Source: an uncultured Methylococcaceae bacterium
GTDB lineage: Bacteria > Pseudomonadota > Gammaproteobacteria > Methylococcales > Methylomonadaceae
Direction: 5' to 3'
DNA length: 36,470 nt
Assembly (NCBI GenBank): GCA_903917345.1
Contig: CAIXAE010000019.1
Span: forward strand, 1 to 36,470
Of the stretch, positions 16,311 through 26,092 are shown piece by piece; the stretch's first letter is position 1; the number at the start of each line of letters is the position of its first letter. The notes below the pieces were generated by a model. The model was not told the DNA's origin. It saw only the letters and a list, made by a program, of their open reading frames with translations, and ran no database searches. The position numbers and the translations under genes are program-made.

Positions 16311-17276
16311 ATGACAAAAAAAACGGCCGTTATCTTAGCAAACTTAGGTTCTCCAACCGCACCGACAACTAAAGCGGTTAGACGCTTTTTAGCAGACTTT
16401 TTAGGGGATCCTAGGGTTGTGAATATCCCTAGGCCGATCTGGTGGATTATTCTTAATTGTTTTGTCTTGCCGTTTAGACCCAGCAAGTCAGCGAAAGCCT
16501 ACAAAAAAATATGGCATGAAAAAGGTTCACCTTTAGCCTATTTAACCCGGGAGTTAACCGAGAAGTTGGCTCCTCAATTAGCCGAAAAAGGAGTAATAAC
16601 CGATTACGCGATGCGCTACGGTGAGCCTTCTATTGCAACACGCTTAAAAGAGTTTAAAGAGCAAGGAGTAACCGATGTCGTGGTGCTACCTTTGTATCCT
16701 CAGTATTCTTCTACCACCACGGCTTCTATCTATGATGATTTAATTAAAGAATTGAATCATTGGCGGCATATTCCCAGCTTTCATTTCATCAGTGATTATC
16801 ATGATGATGCACATTATATCGCCGCGCTTGCGGAATCCCTTCAACAGGCTTGGCAGGTGCAGCCTAAAAATGAATTATTAGTTATGTCTTTTCATGGGTT
16901 ACCTGAGATGTTAACTAAAAAGGGTGATCCTTATTTCCATCAATGTCATAAAACAGCCGTTTTATTAGCAGAAAAATTAGGGCTTGCCGAACATGAATGG
17001 AAAATAGTATTTCAATCGCGCTTTGGAAAAGCCGAATGGTTAAAACCCTATTGCGTGGATGCTTTAGAAGAGTTACCTGAGCAAGGTGTTAAAACCGTTG
17101 ATTTGGTATGTCCCGGTTTTGCAGTGGATTGTTTAGAAACGCTAGAAGAAATCGCGATGGAGAACAAAGAAGTATTCATGGAAGCGGGGGGGGAGGCGTA
17201 TCGCTATATTGCCTGTTTAAATGATTCTGATGCACAAATTTCAGCTTTTATAAAAATGCTTGAGCCTAGGTTATAA
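16311..17276 (+). CDS. hemH: Ferrochelatase HemH
   Basis: The 321-aa enzyme inserts Fe(II) into protoporphyrin IX, the last step of protoheme synthesis. Seen: VILANLGSPTAPTTKAVRRFL, VLPLYPQYSSTTTASIYD, the catalytic His195 in SFHGLPE, and FQSRFGKAEWLKPY with the conserved acidic residue. Length and start (MTKKTAVIL) are typical. TAGGT just before the ATG may be a weak ribosome site; translation is likely coupled to folE. Confidence 0.95.
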   Translation: MTKKTAVILANLGSPTAPTTKAVRRFLADFLGDPRVVNIPRPIWWIILNCFVLPFRPSKSAKAYKKIWHEKGSPLAYLTRELTEKLAPQLAEKGVITDYAMRYGEPSIATRLKEFKEQGVTDVVVLPLYPQYSSTTTASIYDDLIKELNHWRHIPSFHFISDYHDDAHYIAALAESLQQAWQVQPKNELLVMSFHGLPEMLTKKGDPYFHQCHKTAVLLAEKLGLAEHEWKIVFQSRFGKAEWLKPYCVDALEELPEQGVKTVDLVCPGFAVDCLETLEEIAMENKEVFMEAGGEAYRYIACLNDSDAQISAFIKMLEPRL

Positions 17277-17338
17277 GATTTAACGGTTAATAGGTCCTAC
17301 AAATGGTCTGCTAAATTAATGAGGAATGGGAAATAATA

Positions 17339-18937
17339 ATGACAATAAAAACCATACTACAAGGCTGGCAAGGCGCGTGGCCCATTGTTAAATCAACTCA
17401 GCCTTTAGAAACAGGGGCCGGTGTATTAGACGAAAGTGCTTTCAATACGATTGAAGTGGATAAAGTCTTTGAGGCCGTTAATCATGCCAGAACAAAGATA
17501 GGTCAAGCCACTTTATATCGGTCATTAACTCAGCCTTCTGATGATATAACTGCGCTACAAGCTAAACAAGACGCTTTAATTGAATTACGTGAACATGAAG
17601 GCTTAAGGCTTGCTGTAGAAAATATTTTAGAGACAGCTGACTATCAAGAAAAAAACTTTTATTTGCTCTTATTCGGTGAGTTTTTAGGGTCATTAGGGAC
17701 CGCTAGAGAAGAGCACGAAATTGAAGGTTTTGGGTATCTTCAATATAAAAGAGGGGTCCGTTTACTCTTAGACTTAGTGGATCAAGTAAACGATATGGGT
17801 ACGCCCAATAGTCAGTATTTAAAGCAGGTTGTTGATAAAATTAAAGCGTTTTCTAACTCACGTGCCTATGCTTTAATGACAGGGCCCGTCTATATTGCCG
17901 AAGCGGGTATTCAATCGAAGCATGAAAGACAAAACTCTTTGTCTCCCGCGATCATTTTTAAACCTAATTTATTTAAGCCACTATTAATTGCGCTGTTCTT
18001 TGCAGGCTTGTGGGCCATAACGCACTTTTTTCCGACTGATATGTTTAATTTATCAGCGGAAGCCATACCGACATTCTCTATATTTTTTATTCCTTTATTA
18101 CTGGTTTATTATCCATTAGTCGGCGGGTTTGATAGAGACAGTTGTATTATTCCATTAAGAAATATTTATAGACAGTCAGATGAAGTCGCAGAGACCCTAG
18201 ATGCTTTAGGTCAGTTAGATGAACTAATGGCTTTTATTAAGTTTGCTGATGCTTTTGAGAGCACTACGGTGTTACCTAATTTGATAGCGGGTGAACATCA
18301 TCAGATTAATCTAACGGATGCTAAAAATCCGGTGTTAGGTAAAGGTCAGCCCGCTTATGTAGGTAATGATTTTGTCTTAGAAGATGACAAATTAGTGCTT
18401 GTGACCGGGCCTAATAGTGGCGGTAAAACAGCTTTTTGTAAGACGATTACCCAGATTCAAGTCTTAGCGCAAATTGGTTGCTACGTGCCTTCTCAGGCAG
18501 CAACCATGACAGTAGCGGATAGAATCTTTTATCAGGTTTCAGAAGTAAGTCATCTTAATGATGGTGAAGGTCGTTTTGGTACAGAATTAAAACGTACCAA
18601 AGATATATTCTTAGCGACCACTCCTAAAAGTTTGGTGGTCTTAGATGAGTTATCAGAAGGTACAACCTTTGAAGAAAAGCTGGAGTCTTCAGCTAATGTA
18701 TTAGATGGTTTTTATCGTAAAGGGAATAGCACGATATTAATTACGCATAATCACCAGTTAGTGGATCAATTTGTTAAAAAACGCATCGGATTGCCTAGAC
18801 AAGTTGAGTTTGCCGATGATTTACCGACTTATAAATTAGTACCCGGTGTTTCTCGGGTAAGTCATGCAGACCGTGTGGCAAAGAAGATTGGTTTTTCTAA
18901 AGAAGATATAGATAATTACTTGGCGGATTCTAAATGA
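17339..18937 (+). CDS. MutS-family ATPase with two membrane segments
   Basis: The 532-aa protein has the MutS C-terminal ATPase but no mismatch-recognition domain. The N-terminal half holds a MutS-III-like helical region ([15 protein letters not shown] at ~49). Two hydrophobic segments, ~211-231 ([20 protein letters not shown]) and ~245-263 ([18 protein letters not shown]), suggest it is anchored in the inner membrane. The ATPase has Walker A GPNSGGKT at 357-364, [17 protein letters not shown], Walker [12 protein letters not shown] and [10 protein letters not shown]. Such MutS-like proteins are widespread but poorly understood; a role in mismatch repair is unlikely. It overlaps purT by ATGA, so the two are translationally coupled. 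Confidence 0.8.
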   Translation: MTIKTILQGWQGAWPIVKSTQPLETGAGVLDESAFNTIEVDKVFEAVNHARTKIGQATLYRSLTQPSDDITALQAKQDALIELREHEGLRLAVENILETADYQEKNFYLLLFGEFLGSLGTAREEHEIEGFGYLQYKRGVRLLLDLVDQVNDMGTPNSQYLKQVVDKIKAFSNSRAYALMTGPVYIAEAGIQSKHERQNSLSPAIIFKPNLFKPLLIALFFAGLWAITHFFPTDMFNLSAEAIPTFSIFFIPLLLVYYPLVGGFDRDSCIIPLRNIYRQSDEVAETLDALGQLDELMAFIKFADAFESTTVLPNLIAGEHHQINLTDAKNPVLGKGQPAYVGNDFVLEDDKLVLVTGPNSGGKTAFCKTITQIQVLAQIGCYVPSQAATMTVADRIFYQVSEVSHLNDGEGRFGTELKRTKDIFLATTPKSLVVLDELSEGTTFEEKLESSANVLDGFYRKGNSTILITHNHQLVDQFVKKRIGLPRQVEFADDLPTYKLVPGVSRVSHADRVAKKIGFSKEDIDNYLADSK

Positions 18938-20133
18938 CAATAGGTACAGCATTAACCTCTGGCGCAACTAAGGCTTTATTACTGGGCAGTGGCGAGTTAG
19001 GTAAAGAAGTCGCCATTTCGTTGCAACGTTATGGCGTAGAAGTGATTGCTGTTGACCGTTACGAGAATGCCCCAGCACATCAAGTTGCACATCGTAGTTA
19101 TGCGATTGATATGACGGACAGCGATGCCGTTAAAAAATTGATCGCCCAAGAAAAGCCACATTTTATAATTCCAGAAATAGAAGCCATTGCTACGCAAGCG
19201 CTTGCTGAAATTGAAGCCGAAGGTTTGTACACCGTTGTTCCTAATGCGCGTGCTATTCAATTGACCATGAATAGAGAAGGTATTAGAACATTGGTGGCAG
19301 AACATTTAATGTTACCCACCTCTGCTTACGCCTTTGCTGAAAACTTTGCTGAATTACAAGCGGCCGTCAATGGCGGTATTGGTTATCCGTGCTTTATTAA
19401 GCCTACCATGTCGTCCTCAGGTAAGGGTCAATCTATGGTTAAAACCGCTGATCAGTTACAAGCCGCTTGGGATTATGCAAAATCCAGTGGTCGTGTTGAT
19501 ACCGGTAAAGTGATTGTAGAAGCCAAGATAGATTTTGATTTTGAGATTACCTTATTAACGGTGCGTGCCTTAGATACAGCAGGTGTGGTTCAAACTTATT
19601 ATTGTGAGCCGATAGGGCATGTGCAAGAGAACGGTGATTACCGTGAGAGTTGGCAACCGCAAATCATGACAGCGGCGGCTTTAAAGTTATCGCAAGATAT
19701 TGCGCACAAGGTGACCCATGAAATCGGCGGTTTAGGTTTATTTGGTGTAGAACTGTTTATTAAAGGGGATCAGGTTTGGTTTAGTGAAGTTAGTCCAAGA
19801 CCTCATGATACGGGCATGGTGACCATGGCGACACAAAGACAAAATGAATTTGAACTGCACGCAAGAGCTATTTTAGGGTTGCCGGTTAATACACAATTAC
19901 AACAACCCGGTGCCAGTGCCGTCATTTTAGGCGGTGTGGATGCTAAAGGTGTGGTGTATGACGGTCTTGCTGAAGCACTCGCTGATCCAGACACAGCAGT
20001 TAGATTATTCGGTAAGCCAGAAGCGTATGTCCATAGACGTATGGGTGTGGCATTAGCCACTGCAAGCACGACTGAAGAAGCTCGCAAAAAAGCGCTTAAA
20101 GCCGCAAAAGCAGTGGTGGTTAAGACCGAGTAG
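18934..20133 (+). CDS. purT: Formate-dependent GAR transformylase PurT
   Basis: The 399-aa ATP-grasp enzyme makes formylglycinamide ribonucleotide from GAR, formate and ATP in purine synthesis, independent of folate. Seen: [19 protein letters not shown], the [11 protein letters not shown] segment, [16 protein letters not shown] (ATP-grasp loop), [14 protein letters not shown] and a C-terminal [18 protein letters not shown]. The start ATG 18934 overlaps the stop of the MutS-like gene. Use of PurT implies a formate supply, consistent with but not proof of a one-carbon lifestyle. Confidence 0.95.
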   Translation: MTIGTALTSGATKALLLGSGELGKEVAISLQRYGVEVIAVDRYENAPAHQVAHRSYAIDMTDSDAVKKLIAQEKPHFIIPEIEAIATQALAEIEAEGLYTVVPNARAIQLTMNREGIRTLVAEHLMLPTSAYAFAENFAELQAAVNGGIGYPCFIKPTMSSSGKGQSMVKTADQLQAAWDYAKSSGRVDTGKVIVEAKIDFDFEITLLTVRALDTAGVVQTYYCEPIGHVQENGDYRESWQPQIMTAAALKLSQDIAHKVTHEIGGLGLFGVELFIKGDQVWFSEVSPRPHDTGMVTMATQRQNEFELHARAILGLPVNTQLQQPGASAVILGGVDAKGVVYDGLAEALADPDTAVRLFGKPEAYVHRRMGVALATASTTEEARKKALKAAKAVVVKTE

Positions 20134-20143
20134 GTCTTTTATT

Positions 20144-20770
20144 ATGAGACGCTTGTTGATGCTTTTAAGTTTAGCCCTATGTCAGCAGTCTATGGCGGAT
20201 GTGTACAAGTTTATCGACAGTCATGGTAGTGTGTTTTATACCGATAAGCCTAGGAGTGATCTTTATCAGCGTATTATTAAAAGCATACCTCATACGGTAC
20301 CCATTTTAAAAGAAGCGCCCCCCGTCGATGATGATATTGATCCCTTAAGCTTAGGGCATTTAATAACACCCAATAAAAATAGTTTCGATCGTTTTATAGA
20401 TCAAACGGCTTATAAGCATCAAGTCGATGCAAGATTAGTGCGGGCTGTTATAGAAACGGAGTCTGCTTATAATGTCACTGCCCAATCACCCAAGGGCGCA
20501 GTGGGTTTAATGCAATTAATGCCTGATACAGCAAAGCGATTTGGTGTGATGGATAGAAATAATCCTCACCAGAATGTTGATGGGGGCACGCGTTATTTAA
20601 AGTATCTCATCAATTTATTTAAGCCAAACTTAGGCTTGGCACTGGCGGCTTATAACGCCGGCGAAAATGCTGTTCTACGCAACAATAATCGAATTCCCCC
20701 TTATCCAGAAACTCAAAACTACGTTAGACAAGTATTGAGTTTATATCGCCAGAAAACCGCCTTTAACTAA
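20144..20770 (+). CDS. Lytic transglycosylase with N-terminal DUF4124
   Basis: The 208-aa exported protein has a signal peptide (MRRLLMLLSLALCQQSMA), then a DUF4124-type segment (DVYKFIDSHGSVFYTDKP), a linker, and an SLT domain from ~80. The SLT domain shows the catalytic Glu106 in ETESAYN, GAVGLMQLMPDTA, DGGTRYLKYLI and LALAAYNAGENAV. It cleaves peptidoglycan with formation of 1,6-anhydro-MurNAc ends in the periplasm. It starts 10 bases after purT. Its stop overlaps the 3' end of rsgA on the other strand, leaving no room for a terminator between them. Confidence 0.9.
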   Translation: MRRLLMLLSLALCQQSMADVYKFIDSHGSVFYTDKPRSDLYQRIIKSIPHTVPILKEAPPVDDDIDPLSLGHLITPNKNSFDRFIDQTAYKHQVDARLVRAVIETESAYNVTAQSPKGAVGLMQLMPDTAKRFGVMDRNNPHQNVDGGTRYLKYLINLFKPNLGLALAAYNAGENAVLRNNNRIPPYPETQNYVRQVLSLYRQKTAFN

Positions 20771-21651
20771 TTCTTTAAAGCCATTTTTTCTCTTAGTTTT
20801 AAGAAACGCTCATAACGGCTCGTCGATAGCTCACCGTTTTCTACCGCCGTAATAATCGCACAGCCTTTATCTTTTAAATGTCGGCAATCATTAAACTGAC
20901 ATTGATCAATAAAGGGTTGAAATTCTCTATAGCCATGGGCTAATTGATACTCTGATAAACCCGCTAGACCAAAAATAGCGACTCCAGGGCTATCGATTAA
21001 ATCCCCTCCATCAGGTAAATGATAAAGTGTAGCGGCAGTCGTTGTGTGGCGACCATGTTTAGTCGTTGCTGAGATGGTATTCGTTTTAAGCGCTTTATCG
21101 GGAATGATGGTATTGGTTAAAGAGGATTTTCCTACGCCAGATTGACCTGCCAACATACTGACTTGATTTTTTAAAGCCGCTTTAAGGTCATCTAGGCCAC
21201 TATTTTCTTTCGCACTCACTCGATAAAGTACGTAACCGAGATCGGTGTAGGTCTTTAACTCAGTTTCTATCGCTTCTGATTGATACAGGTCGGTTTTATT
21301 AAGAATTAAAGCGGCATCTATATTATTGTTTTCACAAATGACGAGATATTGATCGAGTAATAAAAAGTCACAGTGTGGTTCTACCGCAAAAACCACAAAA
21401 ATACGATCTAGATTAACCGCCACAGGGCGTAGTTTGTCATTTCTTGAGGGTCTGGCTAATACAGAGCGCCTAGGCAAGATTTCTTCTATCCTGCCTTGAT
21501 CAGGAGCGGCGAGAGACCAAAGGACTTTGTCACCGACTGCAACGGTATCTAAGCGTCTTAAGGTTTGGCAAAGAATGATATTGCCGTCGTGTTCAACGGC
21601 AATACCTTGGCCTAGATGCGCTATGACTAGGCCTTCTTGTAACTCAGCCAC
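20767..21651 (-). CDS. rsgA: Ribosome small-subunit GTPase RsgA
   Basis: The 294-aa circularly permuted GTPase helps late 30S maturation. It has an N-terminal OB fold (GLVIAHLGQGIAVEHDG), then G4 NKTD at 119-122, G1 GQSGVGKSS from 169, and G3 DSPGV near 217. The C-terminal zinc finger is QCQFNDCRHLKDKGCAI. Its start overlaps the stop of the M48 protease gene by one base. Its 3' end overlaps the convergent transglycosylase gene by 4 bases. Confidence 0.94.
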   Translation of the reverse strand: MAELQEGLVIAHLGQGIAVEHDGNIILCQTLRRLDTVAVGDKVLWSLAAPDQGRIEEILPRRSVLARPSRNDKLRPVAVNLDRIFVVFAVEPHCDFLLLDQYLVICENNNIDAALILNKTDLYQSEAIETELKTYTDLGYVLYRVSAKENSGLDDLKAALKNQVSMLAGQSGVGKSSLTNTIIPDKALKTNTISATTKHGRHTTTAATLYHLPDGGDLIDSPGVAIFGLAGLSEYQLAHGYREFQPFIDQCQFNDCRHLKDKGCAIITAVENGELSTSRYERFLKLREKMALKN

Positions 21652-22898
21652 TATGATTTAGAATTTAAGTGAGCAATTCGGATGGCGGCAGGAGGGTGGC
21701 TATAATGAAAAGCCGAATACAAAGGGTCAGGGGTTAAGGTGTTAGCGTTTTCTTCATAAAGCTTAACAAGTCCACTAATCAATTTACTGGCTTGGGCATG
21801 CTCTGCCGCAAAACTATCGGCTTCAAACTCAAATTTACGTTGAAAGTATGCGCTGATAGGTTGCATAAAAAACGTAAAAGTAGAAGATACCAACATAAAT
21901 AATAACAACGCTGTCGCGTGAGATTTTTGTTCTAAAGACACACCTAAGCCCGTATAGAACCAATCTTGATCAATTAACCAGCCTAAGATACCCAGGCTAA
22001 TTAAGCTCATGATAGACGTTGAAATCAACATTTTTACGACGTGTTTACATTTAAAATGGCCGAGCTCGTGGGCTAATACCGCTTCTAATTCTTCGTCTTC
22101 TAAAGATTCAACTAAATTATCAAAAAAAACGATGCGTTTGTTATTACCTAAGCCGGTAAAGTAAGCATTGCCATGGCCTGATCTTTTAGAGCCGTCCATA
22201 ATAAAAATGCCTTGGCTATTAAAACCACAACGCGCCAATAAACCTTGGATGCGGTCTTTTAAAGCGCCTTCTGGCATCGGGGTAAATTTATTAAATAAAG
22301 GTGCAATTAACGTAGGGTAAAGCCAGCTCATTAGTAAAGAGAAGGCCATAATGATGCCCCAAGCCCAAATCCACCAAGTAGAGCCTACATTGTCCATTAC
22401 CCATAAGATTAAAGCCAAGATAGGTAAGCCAATAACGCCGCCTAAGGTTAACTGCATCACAAAATCTTTGATAAATTGCCCAATAGAGCTTTTATTAAAG
22501 CCAAACTTTTCTTCAATAACAAACGTTTGAAAAAGACTACTAGGGATATCCAATACGCTCATCGTTAAAAAGATGCCAGCAGTGGCAGCAACACCTGCCC
22601 ATAAAGGCGAGTTAATGACAGTTGAGGCGTAGGCAAATGCCCAATTGATACCACCACCTAAAGTGACGCCTAATAAGATAACGATGCTTAAAACCTCATT
22701 GATGTTATTTAGGCTTAATTTGGCTTGTGTGTAATCTGCCGCTTTTTGATGGGCGGCTAAAGGCACCTTATCTTTAAAGGCTTCAGGTACTGCATTTTTA
22801 TGTTGAGCCACGAAATTAGCATGTCTTCTAGCCAACCAGAATTGAACGGCATTTGAGAGGAGTAGCGCAATTAAAAAGATAATAGTAAAGTCATTCAT
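21651..22898 (-). CDS. M48-family membrane metallopeptidase (Ste24-like)
   Basis: The 415-aa integral membrane protease has several hydrophobic segments (~5-23, 65-90, 100-115, 155-200, 290-308, 328-345). The zinc site is HELGH at 277-281, with a third ligand in FEFEADSFAAEHA (~Glu358). The N-terminal Peptidase_M48_N region (SSLFQTFVIEEKFGFN) is that of CAAX prenyl-protease-type enzymes. Bacterial relatives act in inner-membrane protein quality control; the substrate here is unknown. It is coupled to rsgA and divergent from orn. Confidence 0.9.
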   Translation of the reverse strand: MNDFTIIFLIALLLSNAVQFWLARRHANFVAQHKNAVPEAFKDKVPLAAHQKAADYTQAKLSLNNINEVLSIVILLGVTLGGGINWAFAYASTVINSPLWAGVAATAGIFLTMSVLDIPSSLFQTFVIEEKFGFNKSSIGQFIKDFVMQLTLGGVIGLPILALILWVMDNVGSTWWIWAWGIIMAFSLLMSWLYPTLIAPLFNKFTPMPEGALKDRIQGLLARCGFNSQGIFIMDGSKRSGHGNAYFTGLGNNKRIVFFDNLVESLEDEELEAVLAHELGHFKCKHVVKMLISTSIMSLISLGILGWLIDQDWFYTGLGVSLEQKSHATALLLFMLVSSTFTFFMQPISAYFQRKFEFEADSFAAEHAQASKLISGLVKLYEENANTLTPDPLYSAFHYSHPPAAIRIAHLNSKS

Positions 22899-22984
22899 CA
22901 GTCAGTTTATGAGTGTTAAGAGTTAGACGTAAATATTCGCCAATGCTACACTAACCTTAACATTTTTTACAATGGAATCAATAA

Positions 22985-23530
22985 ATGACACAAGATTCGG
23001 AGAATCTTATTTGGATAGACCTCGAAATGACAGGTTTAAATCCGGACACAGATTTAATCATAGAAATAGCAACTATCGTTACTGATAAAAATTTAAATGT
23101 CTTAGCGCAAGGTCCAGTGATAGCAGTTAAACAATCCGATGCGGCATTAGCCGTGATGGATGAGTGGAACCAAACTCATCATGGGCAATCCGGTTTAATA
23201 GAGCGTGTTAAGACGTCTACTATTCATGACGCTGATGCAGAATTACAAACCATCGAGTTCTTAAAACACTGGGTACCCGCCAATACATCACCTATGTGCG
23301 GCAACAGTATTGGACAAGATAGACGCTTTTTATATCGCTATATGCCCCAGTTAGAAGCGTATTTTCATTACCGTAGTATTGATGTATCTACTTTAAAAGA
23401 ATTGGCAGCACGCTGGGCACCACATGTGAAAGACGGTTTTAATAAAGAGGCTACCCATCAAGCCTTAGATGACATTATTGAATCAATACAAGAATTACAA
23501 TATTACCGAGAACACTTCATTAAGTATTAA
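22985..23530 (+). CDS. orn: Oligoribonuclease Orn
   Basis: The 181-aa DEDDh 3'-5' exonuclease degrades di- and short oligoribonucleotides, including pGpG from c-di-GMP breakdown. Seen: [11 protein letters not shown] with Asp12 and Glu14, [31 protein letters not shown] and [14 protein letters not shown]. Length is typical. Only 2 bases separate its stop from crcB, suggesting cotranscription. Confidence 0.95.
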   Translation: MTQDSENLIWIDLEMTGLNPDTDLIIEIATIVTDKNLNVLAQGPVIAVKQSDAALAVMDEWNQTHHGQSGLIERVKTSTIHDADAELQTIEFLKHWVPANTSPMCGNSIGQDRRFLYRYMPQLEAYFHYRSIDVSTLKELAARWAPHVKDGFNKEATHQALDDIIESIQELQYYREHFIKY

Positions 23531-23532
23531 TT

Positions 23533-24240
23533 ATGAATCAATTGATCTCTATCGCCTTAGGGGGCGCCTTTGGAGCGGTTATCCGTTTTTTAATGTCCGC
23601 CGGTTTATACCAGTGGTTGGGGCGTGGCTTTCCTTATGGCACATTAGCGGTTAATTTGGTGGGTTCATTCTTAATAGGTTTGTTAACAGAAGCCTTAATA
23701 CTTCAACGTATCGCCATCGCCGTGGAATATCGGGCCGCTATTTTAGTCGGCTTTATCGGCGCTTTTACTACCTTTTCTACCTTCTCCTTAGAAACTATAT
23801 ATTTGTTAGAGCAGGGCAACTTAACTAAAGCGGGCTTAAATGTTTTGCTGAGTGTATTGGGTTGTTTAATCGCGGTTTGGATAGGGTTGGTATTAGGGCG
23901 CAGTTTATTTGCTTCTGGCGGCATTATCCATTGGGGTGAACTGGCTTTGCCTTATGCTCTATTAATCGTGAATGTGATTGGTGCTTTTTTGATTGGGATA
24001 ATTGCGACTTTAATCTTGCAGAAAGTAGAGCTGGCTTTAGATTATCGAGCCGCACTGATGGTTTTATTGGTCGGCATTTATCTGACATTATCCGGCTTAT
24101 ATATTATTTTCTTCTTGCTAGAACAAGGGTATGCGTTTCAAACACATACCACAGTTATCTTAACGGTATTTGTGGTCAATAGTTTAGCTATATTGTTAGT
24201 GACGGGTTTGGGTTTGTGGGTGGGTAAGCAGATAGCTTAA
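23533..24240 (+). CDS. crcB: Double-domain CrcB/Fluc fluoride channel, 4+3 helix fusion
   Basis: Usual CrcB proteins have ~125 residues and four helices and work as antiparallel homodimers exporting fluoride. This one has 235 residues. Residues 1-123 form a complete domain: GGAFGAVIRF, PYGTLAVNLVGSF (Asn41), GAFTTFSTFSLET (78-84 Phe box) and a fourth helix. Residues ~134-232 form a second domain that starts at PYALLIVNVIGAF (Asn147), so it has no TM1, and ends in a fourth helix. Its third helix keeps LLEQG but has GIYLTLSGLY in place of the Phe box. An odd helix number before the second unit would invert it relative to the first. It is probably a single-chain pseudo-dimer with one intact pore motif. 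Confidence 0.88.
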   Translation: MNQLISIALGGAFGAVIRFLMSAGLYQWLGRGFPYGTLAVNLVGSFLIGLLTEALILQRIAIAVEYRAAILVGFIGAFTTFSTFSLETIYLLEQGNLTKAGLNVLLSVLGCLIAVWIGLVLGRSLFASGGIIHWGELALPYALLIVNVIGAFLIGIIATLILQKVELALDYRAALMVLLVGIYLTLSGLYIIFFLLEQGYAFQTHTTVILTVFVVNSLAILLVTGLGLWVGKQIA

Positions 24241-24255
24241 TGCCCTTAACTCTTG

Positions 24256-24738
24256 CTATTCGGCCAATAGTTTATTGATAAGCTCGCGTAGTTCTTTTTT
24301 ATCTTCCACATTAAATCCCAATTGCACATGTCTCACTTTGCCCTTTTTATCGATTAAATAAGAAGACGGCATTACTACGACACCATACGTGTTAGCGCAT
24401 TCATTGTCTGGATCGGCAGCAATGGTAAAGTTAACGTTATGTTTTTTTAAGAATTGTTCAGCGTCTTTTTTTGATTCGTCTAAATTAACGGCGATTAATT
24501 TAAAGTCTTTGCCTTTAAGCTCAGTGTTTGTTTCTTCCAGAAAAGGCATCGACTTTTCACAAGGCCCGCACCAAGATGCCCAAAAATCAATATAAGTCAC
24601 TTTGCCAGGGTTTGCTAATTGCACAGGTTTAGCTTTAGAAAGCTGATTTAATTCGCAATTAGGGGCAGAATCACCCACTTCAACTGCCGCGGATATAGAG
24701 GCAAAAAACACTAAAACAAGCGTGATGACTGATTTCAT
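24256..24738 (-). CDS. Periplasmic TlpA/ResA-type thioredoxin-like protein
   Basis: The 160-aa protein has an N-terminal signal peptide (MKSVITLVLVFFASISAA) and a thioredoxin fold with WCGPC at 56-60 in IDFWASWCGPCEKSMPF. The cis-proline region is VVMPSSYLIDKKG. Extra cysteines at ~28 and ~93 (NECANTYG) are noted. Such proteins reduce or exchange disulfides in the periplasm, for example in cytochrome c assembly, though no cytochrome gene is nearby. It is convergent with crcB and divergent from the following exported protein. Confidence 0.88.
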   Translation of the reverse strand: MKSVITLVLVFFASISAAVEVGDSAPNCELNQLSKAKPVQLANPGKVTYIDFWASWCGPCEKSMPFLEETNTELKGKDFKLIAVNLDESKKDAEQFLKKHNVNFTIAADPDNECANTYGVVVMPSSYLIDKKGKVRHVQLGFNVEDKKELRELINKLLAE

Positions 24739-24893
24739 AAGCGTTACGGGTAAAGTTATGTAAATAGAATAGATTTAAATAATAACATTATTTTATCGCT
24801 AGCTTTTAATAAGCCCTTTTGTTATTAAACCTTCATACTTGGTATCTTAAGATTAACGTATAATCAGATTTTTTTGATAACTGAGTAAAGAAA

Positions 24894-25988
24894 ATGAATA
24901 AGTCTGTCATAGTGGTCGTTACAGCGGGTTTAATGCTGTTTACGCAAATAGCTTTTTCTAAACAAATCACTTTACCTATCGATCTTGATTACAACCTGAT
25001 TAAAAAAGAGCTGGTTAATGAGCTTTACAAAGGCGAAGGCCAGACGGCAGAAGTTTGGAATGAAAAAAACGGCTGTAGTTATTTAAGATTATCAGAACTT
25101 AAAGTCTCCGGTCAGCAACAACAGATTAAATTACAAAACCATGTGCAAGCCCGCATAGGTGCAACTCTAGGGGGTAAGTGCCTTAAGTTAATTCAATGGC
25201 AAGGTAATTTAGAGACTTTACAGCAACCCACCATCAATAAAGCTAAAACTGAGCTCAGTTTGCCGGTCACCCAAGTGACCGTATCCGACCTAGAAGGTCG
25301 TCAACTAAATGATGAACAAATCCAAGCCTTAATTACCCAGTTTGTAGCGCCCAAGTTATCGGGTCTTAAATTAGACTTAAATGCCTCTCGCGCTGATATT
25401 GAAAAAATGGTGCAAGAGTACCTGCCAAAAGAAAACTTCGCAGAAGTCACCGCATTATTAAATAGCTTAAAATTTACGGACGTGGAAGCTAAAGAAAAAT
25501 CAGTGGCTATTAGCTTGGCTTTTAACCCACCCGCCACAAAAAAAACAGCGGTTAAAAAATCTGCAGCCCCATTAACAGAAGCAGAACAAAAAAAATGGGA
25601 AAGTACTTGGCAAGCCTGGGATGTTTTTTTAACAAAGTCTATAGAGCAAGCGGTTGATGATGCTAAAACCCCCGAATTAAAAGCGGCTTTATTAGAAACA
25701 TTAGCTGAATCCCGTACAGCATTTGAACAAGGCTTAACTACCTATGACGCAAAAGACGATGACCCCGTACGTGAGTTTTTTGCAAATACCTGGGAGCGAT
25801 TATCTCCCCAGCTAAAAGAGTTATCTCAGCAAGTGCCAGAAGTAAAAGCTTTGCAATACATTACCTTCATCGCCGCCACAGATGTGATGTATGAGCTTGA
25901 AAAGATAGGTGCGCCTTTCGGCTTAGAAATATCATCAGATGGTTTAAGAAACTTAGCGAGAATCATCATTGCTAAGCAATCCGTGTAA
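24894..25988 (+). CDS. Exported protein of unknown function
   Basis: The 364-aa product has a signal peptide (MNKSVIVVVTAGLMLFTQIAFS). The mature part opens with a LPIDLDYNLIKKELVNELY segment and two cysteines (NGCSYL, GKCLKL) that could form a disulfide. Then comes a beta-rich region to ~205, a lysine-rich linker (TKKTAVKKS) and a largely helical C-terminal third (~225-360). I do not recognise the family. It stands alone between the TlpA-type gene and the polysaccharide genes. The spacer after it holds only a weak 6-bp inverted repeat near 25999-26018. Confidence 0.7.
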   Translation: MNKSVIVVVTAGLMLFTQIAFSKQITLPIDLDYNLIKKELVNELYKGEGQTAEVWNEKNGCSYLRLSELKVSGQQQQIKLQNHVQARIGATLGGKCLKLIQWQGNLETLQQPTINKAKTELSLPVTQVTVSDLEGRQLNDEQIQALITQFVAPKLSGLKLDLNASRADIEKMVQEYLPKENFAEVTALLNSLKFTDVEAKEKSVAISLAFNPPATKKTAVKKSAAPLTEAEQKKWESTWQAWDVFLTKSIEQAVDDAKTPELKAALLETLAESRTAFEQGLTTYDAKDDDPVREFFANTWERLSPQLKELSQQVPEVKALQYITFIAATDVMYELEKIGAPFGLEISSDGLRNLARIIIAKQSV

Positions 25989-26092
25989 ATAATGAGGGCT
26001 ATTCTATTTGATGAATAGTTGGAAATCACGTAAAATATAATTAATTTTTACCCTCATCCTGCATAACACTACCGCCCTATATAAATAGATAC

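Noticed and set aside
22899-22984. Fluoride riboswitch ahead of orn-crcB
   Set aside because: I could not find the conserved pseudoknot core in this short spacer or in the 2 bases before crcB.
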